Of a stretch of DNA of 64,000 nt, positions 33,536-40,305 are shown piece by piece. The position numbers were made by a program, and so were the translations under genes. The notes under the pieces are model-generated. The model worked only from the letters and a program-made list of their open reading frames with translations, did no database searches and had not been told where the DNA came from. Position 1 is the stretch's first letter; the number at the start of each line of letters is the position of its first letter. The DNA comes from CAVQCT01 sp964520865. GTDB taxonomy: Bacteria; Zixibacteria; MSB-5A5; GN15; FEB-12. Location: the NCBI GenBank assembly GCA_964520865.1, contig CAZFOY010000004.1, forward strand, positions 1 through 64,000, written 5' to 3'.

Positions 33536-33828
33536 TTGATTCGGTTCAAAGCGAGGGCGACAGCGCGAATCTGGGGGAGATACGGTGCCTGGAGCACCGG
33601 GGGACCTTTCCGCGAGACCGGAAACGAAAGTCGTGTCTGCGAAGTGACACTCTTTATCGATGAGTTAGAAAAGGGTGCAGGATATCTTCTCATTATGAGT
33701 CCCTCAGGGTTTTTTTTGCTGCGGATGAATGGTACAAGAAAATAGATGACGCTTACGGGTCTGCGGAAAGTCGTTTCGGAGTCACCAGAGATCAGTGGAT
33801 CGACGCTGCGGAAGAGGAAATCCCGTGA
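33536..33828 (+). pseudogene. Frameshifted small protein gene behind tRNA-Lys
   Basis: TTG at 33536 has AGGAG 8 bp upstream and opens a frame (LIRFKARATARIWGRYGAWS...) that runs coding-like until a run of eight T at 33710-33717. After it, the reading continues in another frame with ADEWYKKIDDAYGSAESRF, then GVTRDQWIDAAEEEIP and a stop at 33828. Adding one T joins the parts into a 97-residue protein whose C-terminus looks like a normal helical acidic end. So this is a homopolymer frameshift: a pseudogene, an assembly error or, less likely, slippage. Family not recognised. Confidence 0.5.
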
Positions 33829-33925
33829 GCCTCTTTTGGTGCGACAAGCGCCTTTACAAGGCGGATGAATGCCTTCTCCGTATAGGGCGGAACATTCTTC
33901 TTATGGGCCGCCATGAAATATTTCG

Positions 33926-34460
33926 AGCTCGTAGGTCAGGATCCCTGCGTTCCTGACATTGAACGGCAGGCTCGAAGCGAGTCTTCCCTACAAGAGAATA
34001 CTTGAAATCGGGTATCGCGCTGCTTCCCGACGATCTATGACACACGGCCATGAGAATGGTCGGGCCTACGGAGAAGGTCGAACCTGGACCCCCGCATTCG
34101 CGAGGGTGACATGCCTTAGGGCATGTATGATACGGCAGGCTCGAAGACGAGGCTTCCCTACAAGACAAATGTCGGGTTTCTCCGTCGCGCACCCCATGGA
34201 TGGGGTCTGCTCGGTCCGAACACCGACCTACGTCAAGATGCATACCTCTTGGCATGCGTAATACACCCGGCCATAAGAATGGTCGGGCCTACGAAGAAGG
34301 TCGAATCTGGACCCCCGCGTTCGCGAGGGTGACATGCCTGAAGGCATGCTCAAAAGAGATCGTGAATCGATTTCCCATCGCAAGCGGTGGGGTACCCGGA
34401 CGATGGCAATTGAATCGAAATGTACCCATAGCGGAACTGTCGGGCACTCATGCGAATGCG
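33926..34460. repeat. Dispersed hairpin-repeat array 2
   Basis: Two head-to-tail mosaics of small inverted repeats: GGCAGGCTCGAAGACGAGGC (reverse of the module in array 1), ACCCCATGGATGGGGT, GGTCCGAACACCGACC, CATACCTCTTGGCATGCG, CGGCCATAAGAATGGTCG, CCCGCGTTCGCGAGGG, CATGCCTGAAGGCATG, then CCATCGCAAGCGGTGG and the AGCGGAACTGTCGGGCAC module. Short frames across it share peptides with the other arrays and are not genes. The 33829-34707 stretch holds only this array, some degenerate remains to about 34560, and the terminator at 34643. Confidence 0.85.
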
Positions 34461-34642
34461 AGCATGATATAGGCAATTACGTGCGGGGTGCCCCACCTTA
34501 TAGGTGGAACCTCACGCGTCGATCTATGACCCATAGGGTGTGGCACCGAAGAGAGCGAAGCTTGGGTTCCAGTCTTCACGGGGGAGGCATACATCGGGCT
34601 GGACAAGATAAGTTCGAGATAGCTCGCAAGCGAACTCAGGTC

Positions 34643-34670
34643 AAAAAGGACCGGGTGTGATTACCCGGCC
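34643..34670 (-). terminator. Intrinsic terminator of the cysteine-rich protein gene
   Basis: On the minus strand CCGGGT (34668-34663), AATCAC loop, ACCCGG (34656-34651), then TCCTTTTTG. 38 bp after the stop at 34708. It closes the left side of the island. Confidence 0.8.
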
Positions 34671-34707
34671 CGTAGAATCGATGCTAGGATGCATGTTTCC
34701 GAAAGGT

Positions 34708-35583
34708 TTATCCAATGTTGTCCTCGATGCATCTTCCGAGTTCCTTGAACCCATCGATGAGTCGATCGGTCGCTTCGCCCGCACCGATTTTGTCGCCTTT
34801 GCCACTCAGGCGATCCGCTACATCTCGAAAGATATCGTGCGCTTTCTCGCAATGGTCGGTGTTGTCGGCATAATCAACGGTACTTACCTCGGCCACACCC
34901 GATCTCCATAAGTCGAGTTTGCCCCAGCTAATCTCGTTTACGCATCCGCAGAATTCGCAGATGTACAAGCGGTCAGCGACAGTTTTCAACTTCCCATCAT
35001 GACGGACTTCCTGCTCCGGCCGATCGGGTCCGTACGGTCCCGGGAGATTCGGATGCCCGAGAAGTGAAAGATCGTTGTACTGCCCGCAACATTCGCAATA
35101 GAAGCCCAGCTCCTCACGATACTCGGCCGAACATGGAGTGGGAGTCGGCGTTGAAAAAGGATCGATATCCTTTTCGATCGGATCGTTTGGCTCCACCGGC
35201 GGATCGACTTCAATCGGATCGTTGGGATCGACCGGACCGGTATCAGGAGGATCTGAGTCGTCGTCCTTCTGTGCGAATGTTTCAGAGCCTGCAAGACAGC
35301 TGTTTCTCGACGCTTGCGAAGCATCAAAGCCTTTGCATTCGCGCATGCACTCAGAGTACATGGAATCGCACCAAGACGGAGTGTAGGCGTCTGTTGTCAG
35401 CCAGGGCTGGCTGCACTCAAGGAAACACTGGTAGCAGCCACAGGGATCATTTGGAATCGGAGGAACAATGTTCCCTCCGACCGTGACGCTCGGTAGGAGC
35501 GCCAAGGCGATGGCCGCGGCGGCGATCAAGAGCACGCCAAGAGCTGCCGCGCGCAGCATGCGGTTTTCGTAGTTGGAATTCAT
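34708..35583 (-). CDS. Cysteine-rich exported protein, unknown
   Basis: 291 residues, no family recognised. A hydrophobic segment at about 11-32 (AALGVLLIAAAAIALALL) acts as signal peptide or anchor. An N-terminal Cys-rich block (about 46-95, eight Cys, starting DPCGCYQCFLECSQPW) is followed by a Pro/Asp-rich low-complexity linker with VDPNDPIE-type repeats (about 110-150), then a second block with CXCCGQ and ICEFCGC (zinc-ribbon or disulfide-like) and an acidic helical end. GAGG lies 7 bp before the ATG. The ATG overlaps the stop of a small upstream frame (TAATG). It is divergent from the XRE-TPR regulator. A secreted disulfide-rich or metal-binding protein is my inference. Confidence 0.65.
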   Translation of the reverse strand: MNSNYENRMLRAAALGVLLIAAAAIALALLPSVTVGGNIVPPIPNDPCGCYQCFLECSQPWLTTDAYTPSWCDSMYSECMRECKGFDASQASRNSCLAGSETFAQKDDDSDPPDTGPVDPNDPIEVDPPVEPNDPIEKDIDPFSTPTPTPCSAEYREELGFYCECCGQYNDLSLLGHPNLPGPYGPDRPEQEVRHDGKLKTVADRLYICEFCGCVNEISWGKLDLWRSGVAEVSTVDYADNTDHCEKAHDIFRDVADRLSGKGDKIGAGEATDRLIDGFKELGRCIEDNIG

Positions 35584-35753
35584 TATGAATCCTCATTTCC
35601 TTTTCCGGAAGAGTTCGTTAGTCCTTCGTCGATGTCCGGATCACCGAATCTGGATCGCTCCTTGGTGGAGCCGTTTAGATGAACCTCGCGAACGGTGCCG
35701 CGCAACCTCCACGGTGGGTCCTTCCGCGATGGTACTCTTTTAACGAAAACCAA
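35583..35753 (-). CDS. Small basic ORF coupled to the cysteine-rich protein gene
   Basis: 56 codons from TTG at 35753 to TAA at 35585-35583; the stop overlaps the ATG of the next gene as TAATG, the usual form of translational coupling. The predicted peptide begins with basic residues (VFVKRVPSRKDPPWRLRG) and ends acidic and polar (DIDEGLTNSSGKGNEDS). No membrane span and no RBS seen at the TTG, so the true start may differ. It could be a leader or small partner protein; it could also be a chance frame. Confidence 0.35.
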   Translation of the reverse strand: MVFVKRVPSRKDPPWRLRGTVREVHLNGSTKERSRFGDPDIDEGLTNSSGKGNEDS

Positions 35754-35794
35754 GGGCGGGATGGTTCATAAATCAATATGCGGCAACGATATAC

Positions 35795-35872
35795 GGAATA
35801 TTACAGATTCCTGTTCGCATGCGGCAGGAGGGGGCGGGAAGAATACTAGATATTCGAAATGGAATTTGTTCC
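35795..35872. promoter_or_regulatory. Cluster of GGAAT-type inverted repeats, candidate operators
   Basis: Three inverted repeats in 78 bp between divergent genes: GGAAT-N7-ATTCC (35795-35811), GAATA-N5-TATTC (35841-35855) and GGAA-N4-TTCC (35861-35872). Shared half-sites suggest a dimeric binder; the adjacent XRE-TPR regulator is the natural candidate. No clear -35/-10 pair is visible. Inference only. Confidence 0.4.
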
Positions 35873-35941
35873 TGTGAGGCAAATCGAGCTTTGTGTACGT
35901 TATTATTAATAGAAGAAGCGCTCAATGAAGAGAGGTGAGGG

Positions 35942-36943
35942 ATGAATCGAATCTCGGTCAAGTACGATCGCTTGAAGGAGTTGAGAAAAAAGCGCGGCCT
36001 CCAGCAGGAGGTAGTTGCTCTTCGTGCCGATACCTGCCAAGCTCAACTTTCAAAGATTGAAAACGGAGCACAGCAGCCAGGAGCGACGCTGCTATTTCGA
36101 ATACTTGGCGTAATCTCCGTTTCGATGTCCGACTTCATGGCAAATGTTGAGTCTCTTCTTGAATTTGACTGTTTTCGTCCGGTCAGGAAGGAGAGGTTCA
36201 CTCACGTAGCAAATTTCGACCAGGCTATCAAGTATGCGCAATTCTACTCCAACGAAGGAAACTGGGAACTCACCCATACCTATCTGTCTTTGGCTGAGGT
36301 TTATGCTGTTACGGAGGTAGATCATGCCAGAGTGAGAATGGGGTATGGCGTTGCGTTTCGCGACCGCGGTTACTACGAGTTTGCCCAACGCTATTTCCAC
36401 GAGGCAGCACGGTTGCTTGGCCCCGACGGAGATCAGCTGACTCAGGACAAGTTGCGCGTTCTCGTTGCTGAAAGTTACATCTACCAGGGTCTACCGACCT
36501 TGGCTAGCCCGTTGATTAACGACGTGTGTTCGCGTCTGTCTCCGGAAACGTTAGAGAGCGCACAGGCTGCCGTAGTCAAAGGGCGTACGGAGATCCTTTT
36601 CGGCAATCTGGCGAAAGCGTTGGATTTGCTGACGTCTGCTCACGGATATTTCGTTCAACATGACAAATGGCGGTGGGCGGGCTGGTCAGAGGTCTGGATT
36701 GCAGACGCGGAATCCCAGATGCCCAACCAGGATGATCGGAATTCCGGAATCGGGAGGTTCGAGGACCTCATCGAGCGGTTTGGAACGAGCTCTGCCCCAC
36801 TCGACATCGATATCTTTGCCTGGGCAAGCCTCAAACGGGCGATAGCAATTCGTGATAGTCAGGCGCTGGAAGAAGCGCGGTCGTTTGCCGAACTACACGA
36901 CAAAGTAAACATACTGAAGATCATTTTCGACAATCCCATTTAG
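35942..36943 (+). CDS. XRE-family regulator with TPR-like C-terminal domain
   Basis: 333 residues. Residues about 8-65 form an XRE helix-turn-helix (LKELRKKRGLQQEVVALRAD, then QAQLSKIENGAQQPG). Residues about 85-330 are all-helical with TPR-like repeats (NWELTHTYLSLAEVYAVTEV, YYEFAQRYFHEAARLLGPDG, LAKALDLLTSAHGYFV). This HTH-plus-TPR layout is that of RRNPP/Rgg-like regulators, whose TPR part binds a short peptide, though many XRE-TPR proteins bind other things. GAGAGGTGAGGG precedes the ATG. A 40-residue ORF with its own RBS follows 15 bp after the stop. Likely regulates itself and the divergent cysteine-rich gene. Confidence 0.8.
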   Translation: MNRISVKYDRLKELRKKRGLQQEVVALRADTCQAQLSKIENGAQQPGATLLFRILGVISVSMSDFMANVESLLEFDCFRPVRKERFTHVANFDQAIKYAQFYSNEGNWELTHTYLSLAEVYAVTEVDHARVRMGYGVAFRDRGYYEFAQRYFHEAARLLGPDGDQLTQDKLRVLVAESYIYQGLPTLASPLINDVCSRLSPETLESAQAAVVKGRTEILFGNLAKALDLLTSAHGYFVQHDKWRWAGWSEVWIADAESQMPNQDDRNSGIGRFEDLIERFGTSSAPLDIDIFAWASLKRAIAIRDSQALEEARSFAELHDKVNILKIIFDNPI

Positions 36944-36958
36944 TGAGAGGAGTATCAA

Positions 36959-37081
36959 ATGAACAGTCTCATTTGGAGAATCATAGGCGCTACGACGGGA
37001 GAGCGGAGCTGCCTGATTTTGCGCACTGTGGCATCAGTAGCAATCGCAGTGGTCCTGATGGACAAGGGAGGGTTCCTATAA
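36959..37081 (+). CDS. 40-residue hydrophobic microprotein downstream of the XRE-TPR gene
   Basis: ATG at 36959 is preceded by GAGAGGAG at 6 bp spacing, and the TAA is followed 30 bp later by a perfect terminator, so this looks like the second gene of the regulator operon. Sequence: a short N-terminal part (MNSLIWRIIGATTGERSC), a hydrophobic helix LILRTVASVAIAVVLM and the C-terminal tail DKGGFL. Layout (small peptide behind an XRE-TPR regulator, hydrophobic segment, short C-terminal tail) recalls pro-peptides of RRNPP systems. A membrane microprotein with another role is possible. An overlapping frame from GTG 36943 runs into the repeats and has no good RBS. Confidence 0.55.
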   Translation: MNSLIWRIIGATTGERSCLILRTVASVAIAVVLMDKGGFL

Positions 37082-37111
37082 GATCTCCCGGCGCAGGATC
37101 AGCCGAATTGT

Positions 37112-37146
37112 CCGGCGTCAGCCTGAAACTGACGCCGGTTTCTCTT
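37112..37146 (+). terminator. Intrinsic terminator of the regulator/microprotein operon
   Basis: CCGGCGTCAG (37112-37121), 7-nt loop, CTGACGCCGG (37129-37138), TTTCTCTT. Perfect 10-bp stem. Confidence 0.9.
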
Positions 37147-37214
37147 GATGCTGATCTCGACGGTATGTCGCTTCAAGATGGTCGGGTGGCCCGTCCGCTT
37201 GCGACGGGTTTCTT

Positions 37215-37605
37215 CTTTGATTCCGATGCCGGGTTTCTCCATCGCACATGGCCTGCGGCCACATACTCAGTCGGAACGCCGACCTACATCAAGATGCATA
37301 CCTCTTGGCATGCGTGGTATACCCGGCCATAAGAATGGTCGGGCCTACGAAAGATGAACCGTTCGCAATCAATTCGAACATGATCTTTGTCTTTGTAGAA
37401 TCGCAGGTCAGGAACCCTGCGTTCCTGACATTGAACGGCAGGCTCGAAGACGAGGTTTCCCTACAAGACAGATGTCGGGTTTCTCCGTCGCATACCCCGT
37501 GTATGGGGTATGCTCCGTCGGAACACCGACCTACGTCAAGATGCATGCCTCTCGGTATGCGCGATACACCCGGCCATAAGAATGGTCGGGCCTACAGAAG
37601 AGACA
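37215..37605. repeat. Dispersed hairpin-repeat array 3
   Basis: Two copies of the mosaic. The first runs from GCCGGGTTTCTCC through CATGGCCTGCGGCCA and GTCGGAACGCCGAC to CGGCCATAAGAATGGTCG. The second starts with GGCAGGCTCGAAGACGAGG (37439) and continues ACCCCGTGTATGGGGT, GTCGGAACACCGAC, CATGCCTCTCGGTATGCG, CGGCCATAAGAATGGTCG. It marks the right side of the island. The 37147-37729 stretch holds this array and no gene that I can support. Confidence 0.85.
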
Positions 37606-37729
37606 TCCCGCGCAACTCAGAGTGACAAAACCGGAGAATTTTGGCCGGAGATGGCTGTTTTCGGCAACATCCCGCTCAAGTTAGACGTACGAAGAAAAGT
37701 AAAACAAATCCAAGATTAAGGGAGCATGC

Positions 37730-38455
37730 ATGGCAACTGCTATCGAACGACAGGTGCGATTCCTGCAAGTCTATGCAGTGGTGGCCACACTGGTTGGCGC
37801 GACGCTGTTTATCCTGACCTTCTCGGGCTGGGGAGGCAGGCGGAAATTCGACGAAATCGATGTCGGAAGGATCAATGTAGTGGAGAGCGACGGACAGCTC
37901 CGAATGGTCATCTCCAACAAAGAGCGCCAACACCCCGGAATCATTAACGGAAAGGTTATCAAACGAGACTATCCCCGACCGCCCGGAATCATCTTCTTTG
38001 ATCAGGCGGGCGATGAAATGGGAGGACTGATTTACGGCGAGAACGGCGATCGGGGGCATTTCGGGTCGATCACGTTCGACAAAGTGCTAAACGATCAAGC
38101 GTTGGGATTCCGGTATCTGGAAGGGGACAACGGCAAATATTCTGCAGGAATCGATCTCTGGCAACAGCCGGATATTCCGTTGGACAGCATGCTTGCGGAT
38201 CTCGGACGGGCGAATGCGATCACCGACGATTCAGCCAGGCAAGCGGCTCTTCAGGCGATGACAGACAAGAACGAGCTGACCACCCGGAGGCTGTTCCTCG
38301 GCAAGGGCAGAGACGACGCTACCACGCTGGAAATGTCGGACATCAAAGGGCGTCCGCGCATCAAAATGACGGTCGATGCCGACGGAGCCGCCGGCCTTGA
38401 GTTCCTCGATGACACCGGTGAAGTCGTGTATAGGATCCCTGAGAAGAGGCGGTAG
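37730..38455 (+). CDS. Membrane-anchored hypothetical protein
   Basis: 241 residues. One N-terminal membrane span (VYAVVATLVGATLFILTF, about 14-31) followed by an extracytoplasmic or cytoplasmic beta-rich domain with two similar passages: FDEIDVGRINVVESDGQLRM near 40-60 and MSDIKGRPRIKMTVDADG near 205-222. The early part (RINVVE-DG-LRMVISN, PPGIIFFDQAGDEMGGLIY) belongs to a hypothetical family I have seen only as unnamed proteins. AAGGGAG precedes the ATG. It sits between two repeat arrays and has no operon partner. Function unknown. Confidence 0.7.
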   Translation: MATAIERQVRFLQVYAVVATLVGATLFILTFSGWGGRRKFDEIDVGRINVVESDGQLRMVISNKERQHPGIINGKVIKRDYPRPPGIIFFDQAGDEMGGLIYGENGDRGHFGSITFDKVLNDQALGFRYLEGDNGKYSAGIDLWQQPDIPLDSMLADLGRANAITDDSARQAALQAMTDKNELTTRRLFLGKGRDDATTLEMSDIKGRPRIKMTVDADGAAGLEFLDDTGEVVYRIPEKRR

Positions 38456-38514
38456 GTTTTGTTGCGAGCACAACCGGGGAGACGGAAGCAGGATGGGTTT
38501 GTAGGGCAGGTCCT

Positions 38515-38775
38515 TCTTAGAACCTACCGGGAACCACCAACGGGTCGGAGATGCATGCCTTAGGGCATGCGTGATACGGCAGGCTCGAAGACGAGGCTTC
38601 CCTACAAGACAGATGTCGGGTTTCTCCGTCGCATACCCCATGAATGGGGTCTGCTCGGTCGGAACACCGACCTACGTCAAGATGATACACCCGGCCATAA
38701 GAATGGTCGGGCCTACGGAGAAGGTCGAATCTGGACCCCCGCGTTCGCGAGGGTGACATGCCTGATGGCATGCTT
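38515..38775. repeat. Dispersed hairpin-repeat array 4, one module missing
   Basis: Modules in order: CATGCCTTAGGGCATG, GGCAGGCTCGAAGACGAGGC, ACCCCATGAATGGGGT, GGTCGGAACACCGACC, then directly CGGCCATAAGAATGGTCG, CCCGCGTTCGCGAGGG and CATGCCTGATGGCATG. Compared with arrays 2 and 3 the CATGCC...GCATGCG hairpin between CGTCAAGATG and ATACACCCGG (38675-38694) is cleanly absent. Confidence 0.85.
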
Positions 38776-38798
38776 CAAAGAGAGATCGCGACGGCTTC

Positions 38799-38990
38799 AC
38801 GCCTGACCGGCGTGATGAACGCCTCGTGATGACATTTCCCAGGCAGCGGTAATCAAATCGTGACGTACCCACAGCAGAGCTGTGGGGCACCGGGAACGCC
38901 TGACCGGCGTGATAGACCCCTCGCTATGACATTCTCCGGGCAGCGGTAATCAAATCGTGACGAACCCACAGCAGAGCTGTGGGGCACCCA
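38799..38990. repeat. 97-bp tandem repeat, two copies
   Basis: Copy 1 38799-38895, copy 2 38896-38990. Each has the small palindrome ACGCCTGACCGGCGTG at its start, CAGCGGTAATCAAATCGTGA in the middle and CCCACAGCAGAGCTGTGGGG at its end. The copies differ at a few positions. With array 4 it fills the 38456-38997 interval; no gene seen there. Confidence 0.85.
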
Positions 38991-38997
38991 GCGACGG

Positions 38998-39828
38998 TCA
39001 CTTCAACTTTACGGTGTTCTTTGTGACAATCACCAGTCCCTCTTTCTCAAGAGCCCGGGTGGCGAGGAGGACGTCCTCGAGCGAGCGATCCATCGCTTTC
39101 GCAATTGTGCTGAGGCGGACAGAATGGCGCGAGGTGAGGCGTCGGACAATCTCTCCGCGAATCTGACGAAGGGAACCCTCGAATTTAGATTGTCGGCTGA
39201 GTGGAGGGATGCGAACGATCCGCCGCGGCAAGGCTAATCGGCTGTAGTCCATGAGAGCATAGTGCCAGATGCGGGAGCGGCGTTTCGGTAGTACCTGCAC
39301 GGCGACCAGTTCAAGCTCATTGGCGCTAATGTCCGAAGGTAGTCGCAGTTCGTGGATCAGAACCCGTCGTATATTCGTATCTATTGTGATGAGCGGCTTG
39401 TTAAAAGCAAAAATGAGCACGGCCCGCGAGGTGTAAGGTCCGATCCCCGGCAATTTGAGCAACTCATCCGGATCGGTTGGCAAGACGCCGTCGTACTTCT
39501 CTGCTATTTCCCGAGCCATCTCGCCAAGATAGATCGCGCGTCGGTTGTATCCCAACCCGCTCCACATCGACAGCAGCTCTCTTCGCGTTGCCTTCGCGAG
39601 ACTCCTCCAATCAGGCCATCGTTCGATCCAGGCTTCATACATCGGCACCACCCGTTCCACCTGTGTTTGTTGAAGCATGATTTCCGATACCGTTATTCGA
39701 TACGGGTCATCCGTCTGGCGAAACGGCAGTTTTCGCCCGTGCTTCTTATAGAAATCGAGCATTTTCTTCTGAAAGGCCGTGACGGTCTCGGGACGAAAGT
39801 GGATAGGTTTGTTTTTCGTACGCGTCAT
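38998..39828 (-). CDS. MutY-like adenine glycosylase lacking the iron-sulfur cluster
   Basis: 276 residues, HhH-GPD DNA glycosylase. The N-terminal half matches MutY: catalytic Glu in SEIMLQQTQVERVVP, WSGLGYNRRA, hairpin LPGIGPYTSRAVL, and the catalytic Asp in TIDTNIRRV. MutY removes adenine opposite 8-oxoguanine. After IWHYALMDYSRLAL the four-Cys iron-sulfur loop is missing: the segment LPRRIVRIPPLSRQSKFEG contains no Cys. The C-terminal NUDIX-like domain is also absent; about 50 residues that look like a winged helix (STIAKAMDRSLEDVLLATRALEK) replace it. Clusterless MutYs are known in other bacteria. RBS weak. The exact lesion specificity is uncertain. Confidence 0.82.
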   Translation of the reverse strand: MTRTKNKPIHFRPETVTAFQKKMLDFYKKHGRKLPFRQTDDPYRITVSEIMLQQTQVERVVPMYEAWIERWPDWRSLAKATRRELLSMWSGLGYNRRAIYLGEMAREIAEKYDGVLPTDPDELLKLPGIGPYTSRAVLIFAFNKPLITIDTNIRRVLIHELRLPSDISANELELVAVQVLPKRRSRIWHYALMDYSRLALPRRIVRIPPLSRQSKFEGSLRQIRGEIVRRLTSRHSVRLSTIAKAMDRSLEDVLLATRALEKEGLVIVTKNTVKLK

Positions 39829-39895
39829 AATAGCCCCAGTATCAGGGGGAAAGTGCCCGAAGTAAAGAGGATTTTGTAGGTGGCATTTTGCCCGA

Positions 39896-39924
39896 TTGAC
39901 AAAACATGGGCTGTGATGTATATT
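39896..39924 (+). promoter_or_regulatory. Near-consensus sigma70-type promoter
   Basis: TTGACA (39896-39901), 17-nt spacer, TATATT (39919-39924), 22 bp before the ATG at 39946. The best promoter match in the window. Confidence 0.8.
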
Positions 39925-39945
39925 TTATCCGGAGGAGGAATCGAT

Positions 39946-40296
39946 ATGCGTACGAAAGACTCATATTTGATGCTGGTTCATCAGATTCTCCGTCTGCTCG
40001 CTATGGAACTGCGGATGCGGGAAGATATGAACAGGCTGCACGCCGAGTGCGAGGGGATGAAGCTGTCCGGCCGCGATGCCGCCGAGTGTGAGGAGGAACT
40101 TCGAAAGATCCGTTCCACGCTCACCGCAATCGCAAAGACCCACAACGATTTGATCGACCTGCTCAAAGAGAGAATGGCCCTCCGCCAGGAGATGCGCCAT
40201 GAACCGGTCGGCAATGCAGGGTATTTTCATCAAATGATCGCATCGGAACGTCTCGCCGACACCAAAGATGCGATCGGAAGTATTATCCGTCAGTAG
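39946..40296 (+). CDS. Small helical hypothetical protein
   Basis: 116 residues, almost wholly helical and charged: MLVHQILRLLAMELRMREDM, then CEGMKLSGRDAAECEEELRKI and KTHNDLIDLLKERMALRQEM, a probable coiled coil. It carries His and Cys residues (e.g. Cys in HAECEGM and AAECEEE). No family recognised. A strong GGAGGAGG lies 8 bp before the ATG at 39946, directly behind the promoter, which rules out the longer frame from 39880. Convergent with the next gene. Cytoplasmic; function unknown. Confidence 0.65.
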   Translation: MRTKDSYLMLVHQILRLLAMELRMREDMNRLHAECEGMKLSGRDAAECEEELRKIRSTLTAIAKTHNDLIDLLKERMALRQEMRHEPVGNAGYFHQMIASERLADTKDAIGSIIRQ

Positions 40297-40305
40297 TATC
40301 TGAAA

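Noticed and set aside
33854..34472. Several overlapping frames of 70-130 codons on both strands in array 2
   Set aside because: They are translations of the hairpin repeats; the same peptide fragments appear at 1.2, 37.3, 37.5 and 38.6 kb in different frames.
36943..37332. 129-codon frame from GTG 36943 overlapping the microprotein
   Set aside because: It overlaps the regulator stop, has no RBS of its own, reads through a perfect terminator and ends inside a repeat array. The 40-codon frame fits the RBS and terminator better.
37248..37625. 125-codon frame and its reverse in array 3
   Set aside because: Repeat translation, as in array 2.
33926..38990. CRISPR array
   Set aside because: The repeats are heterogeneous hairpin modules of changing order and spacing, not identical direct repeats with unique spacers, and no cas gene is present.
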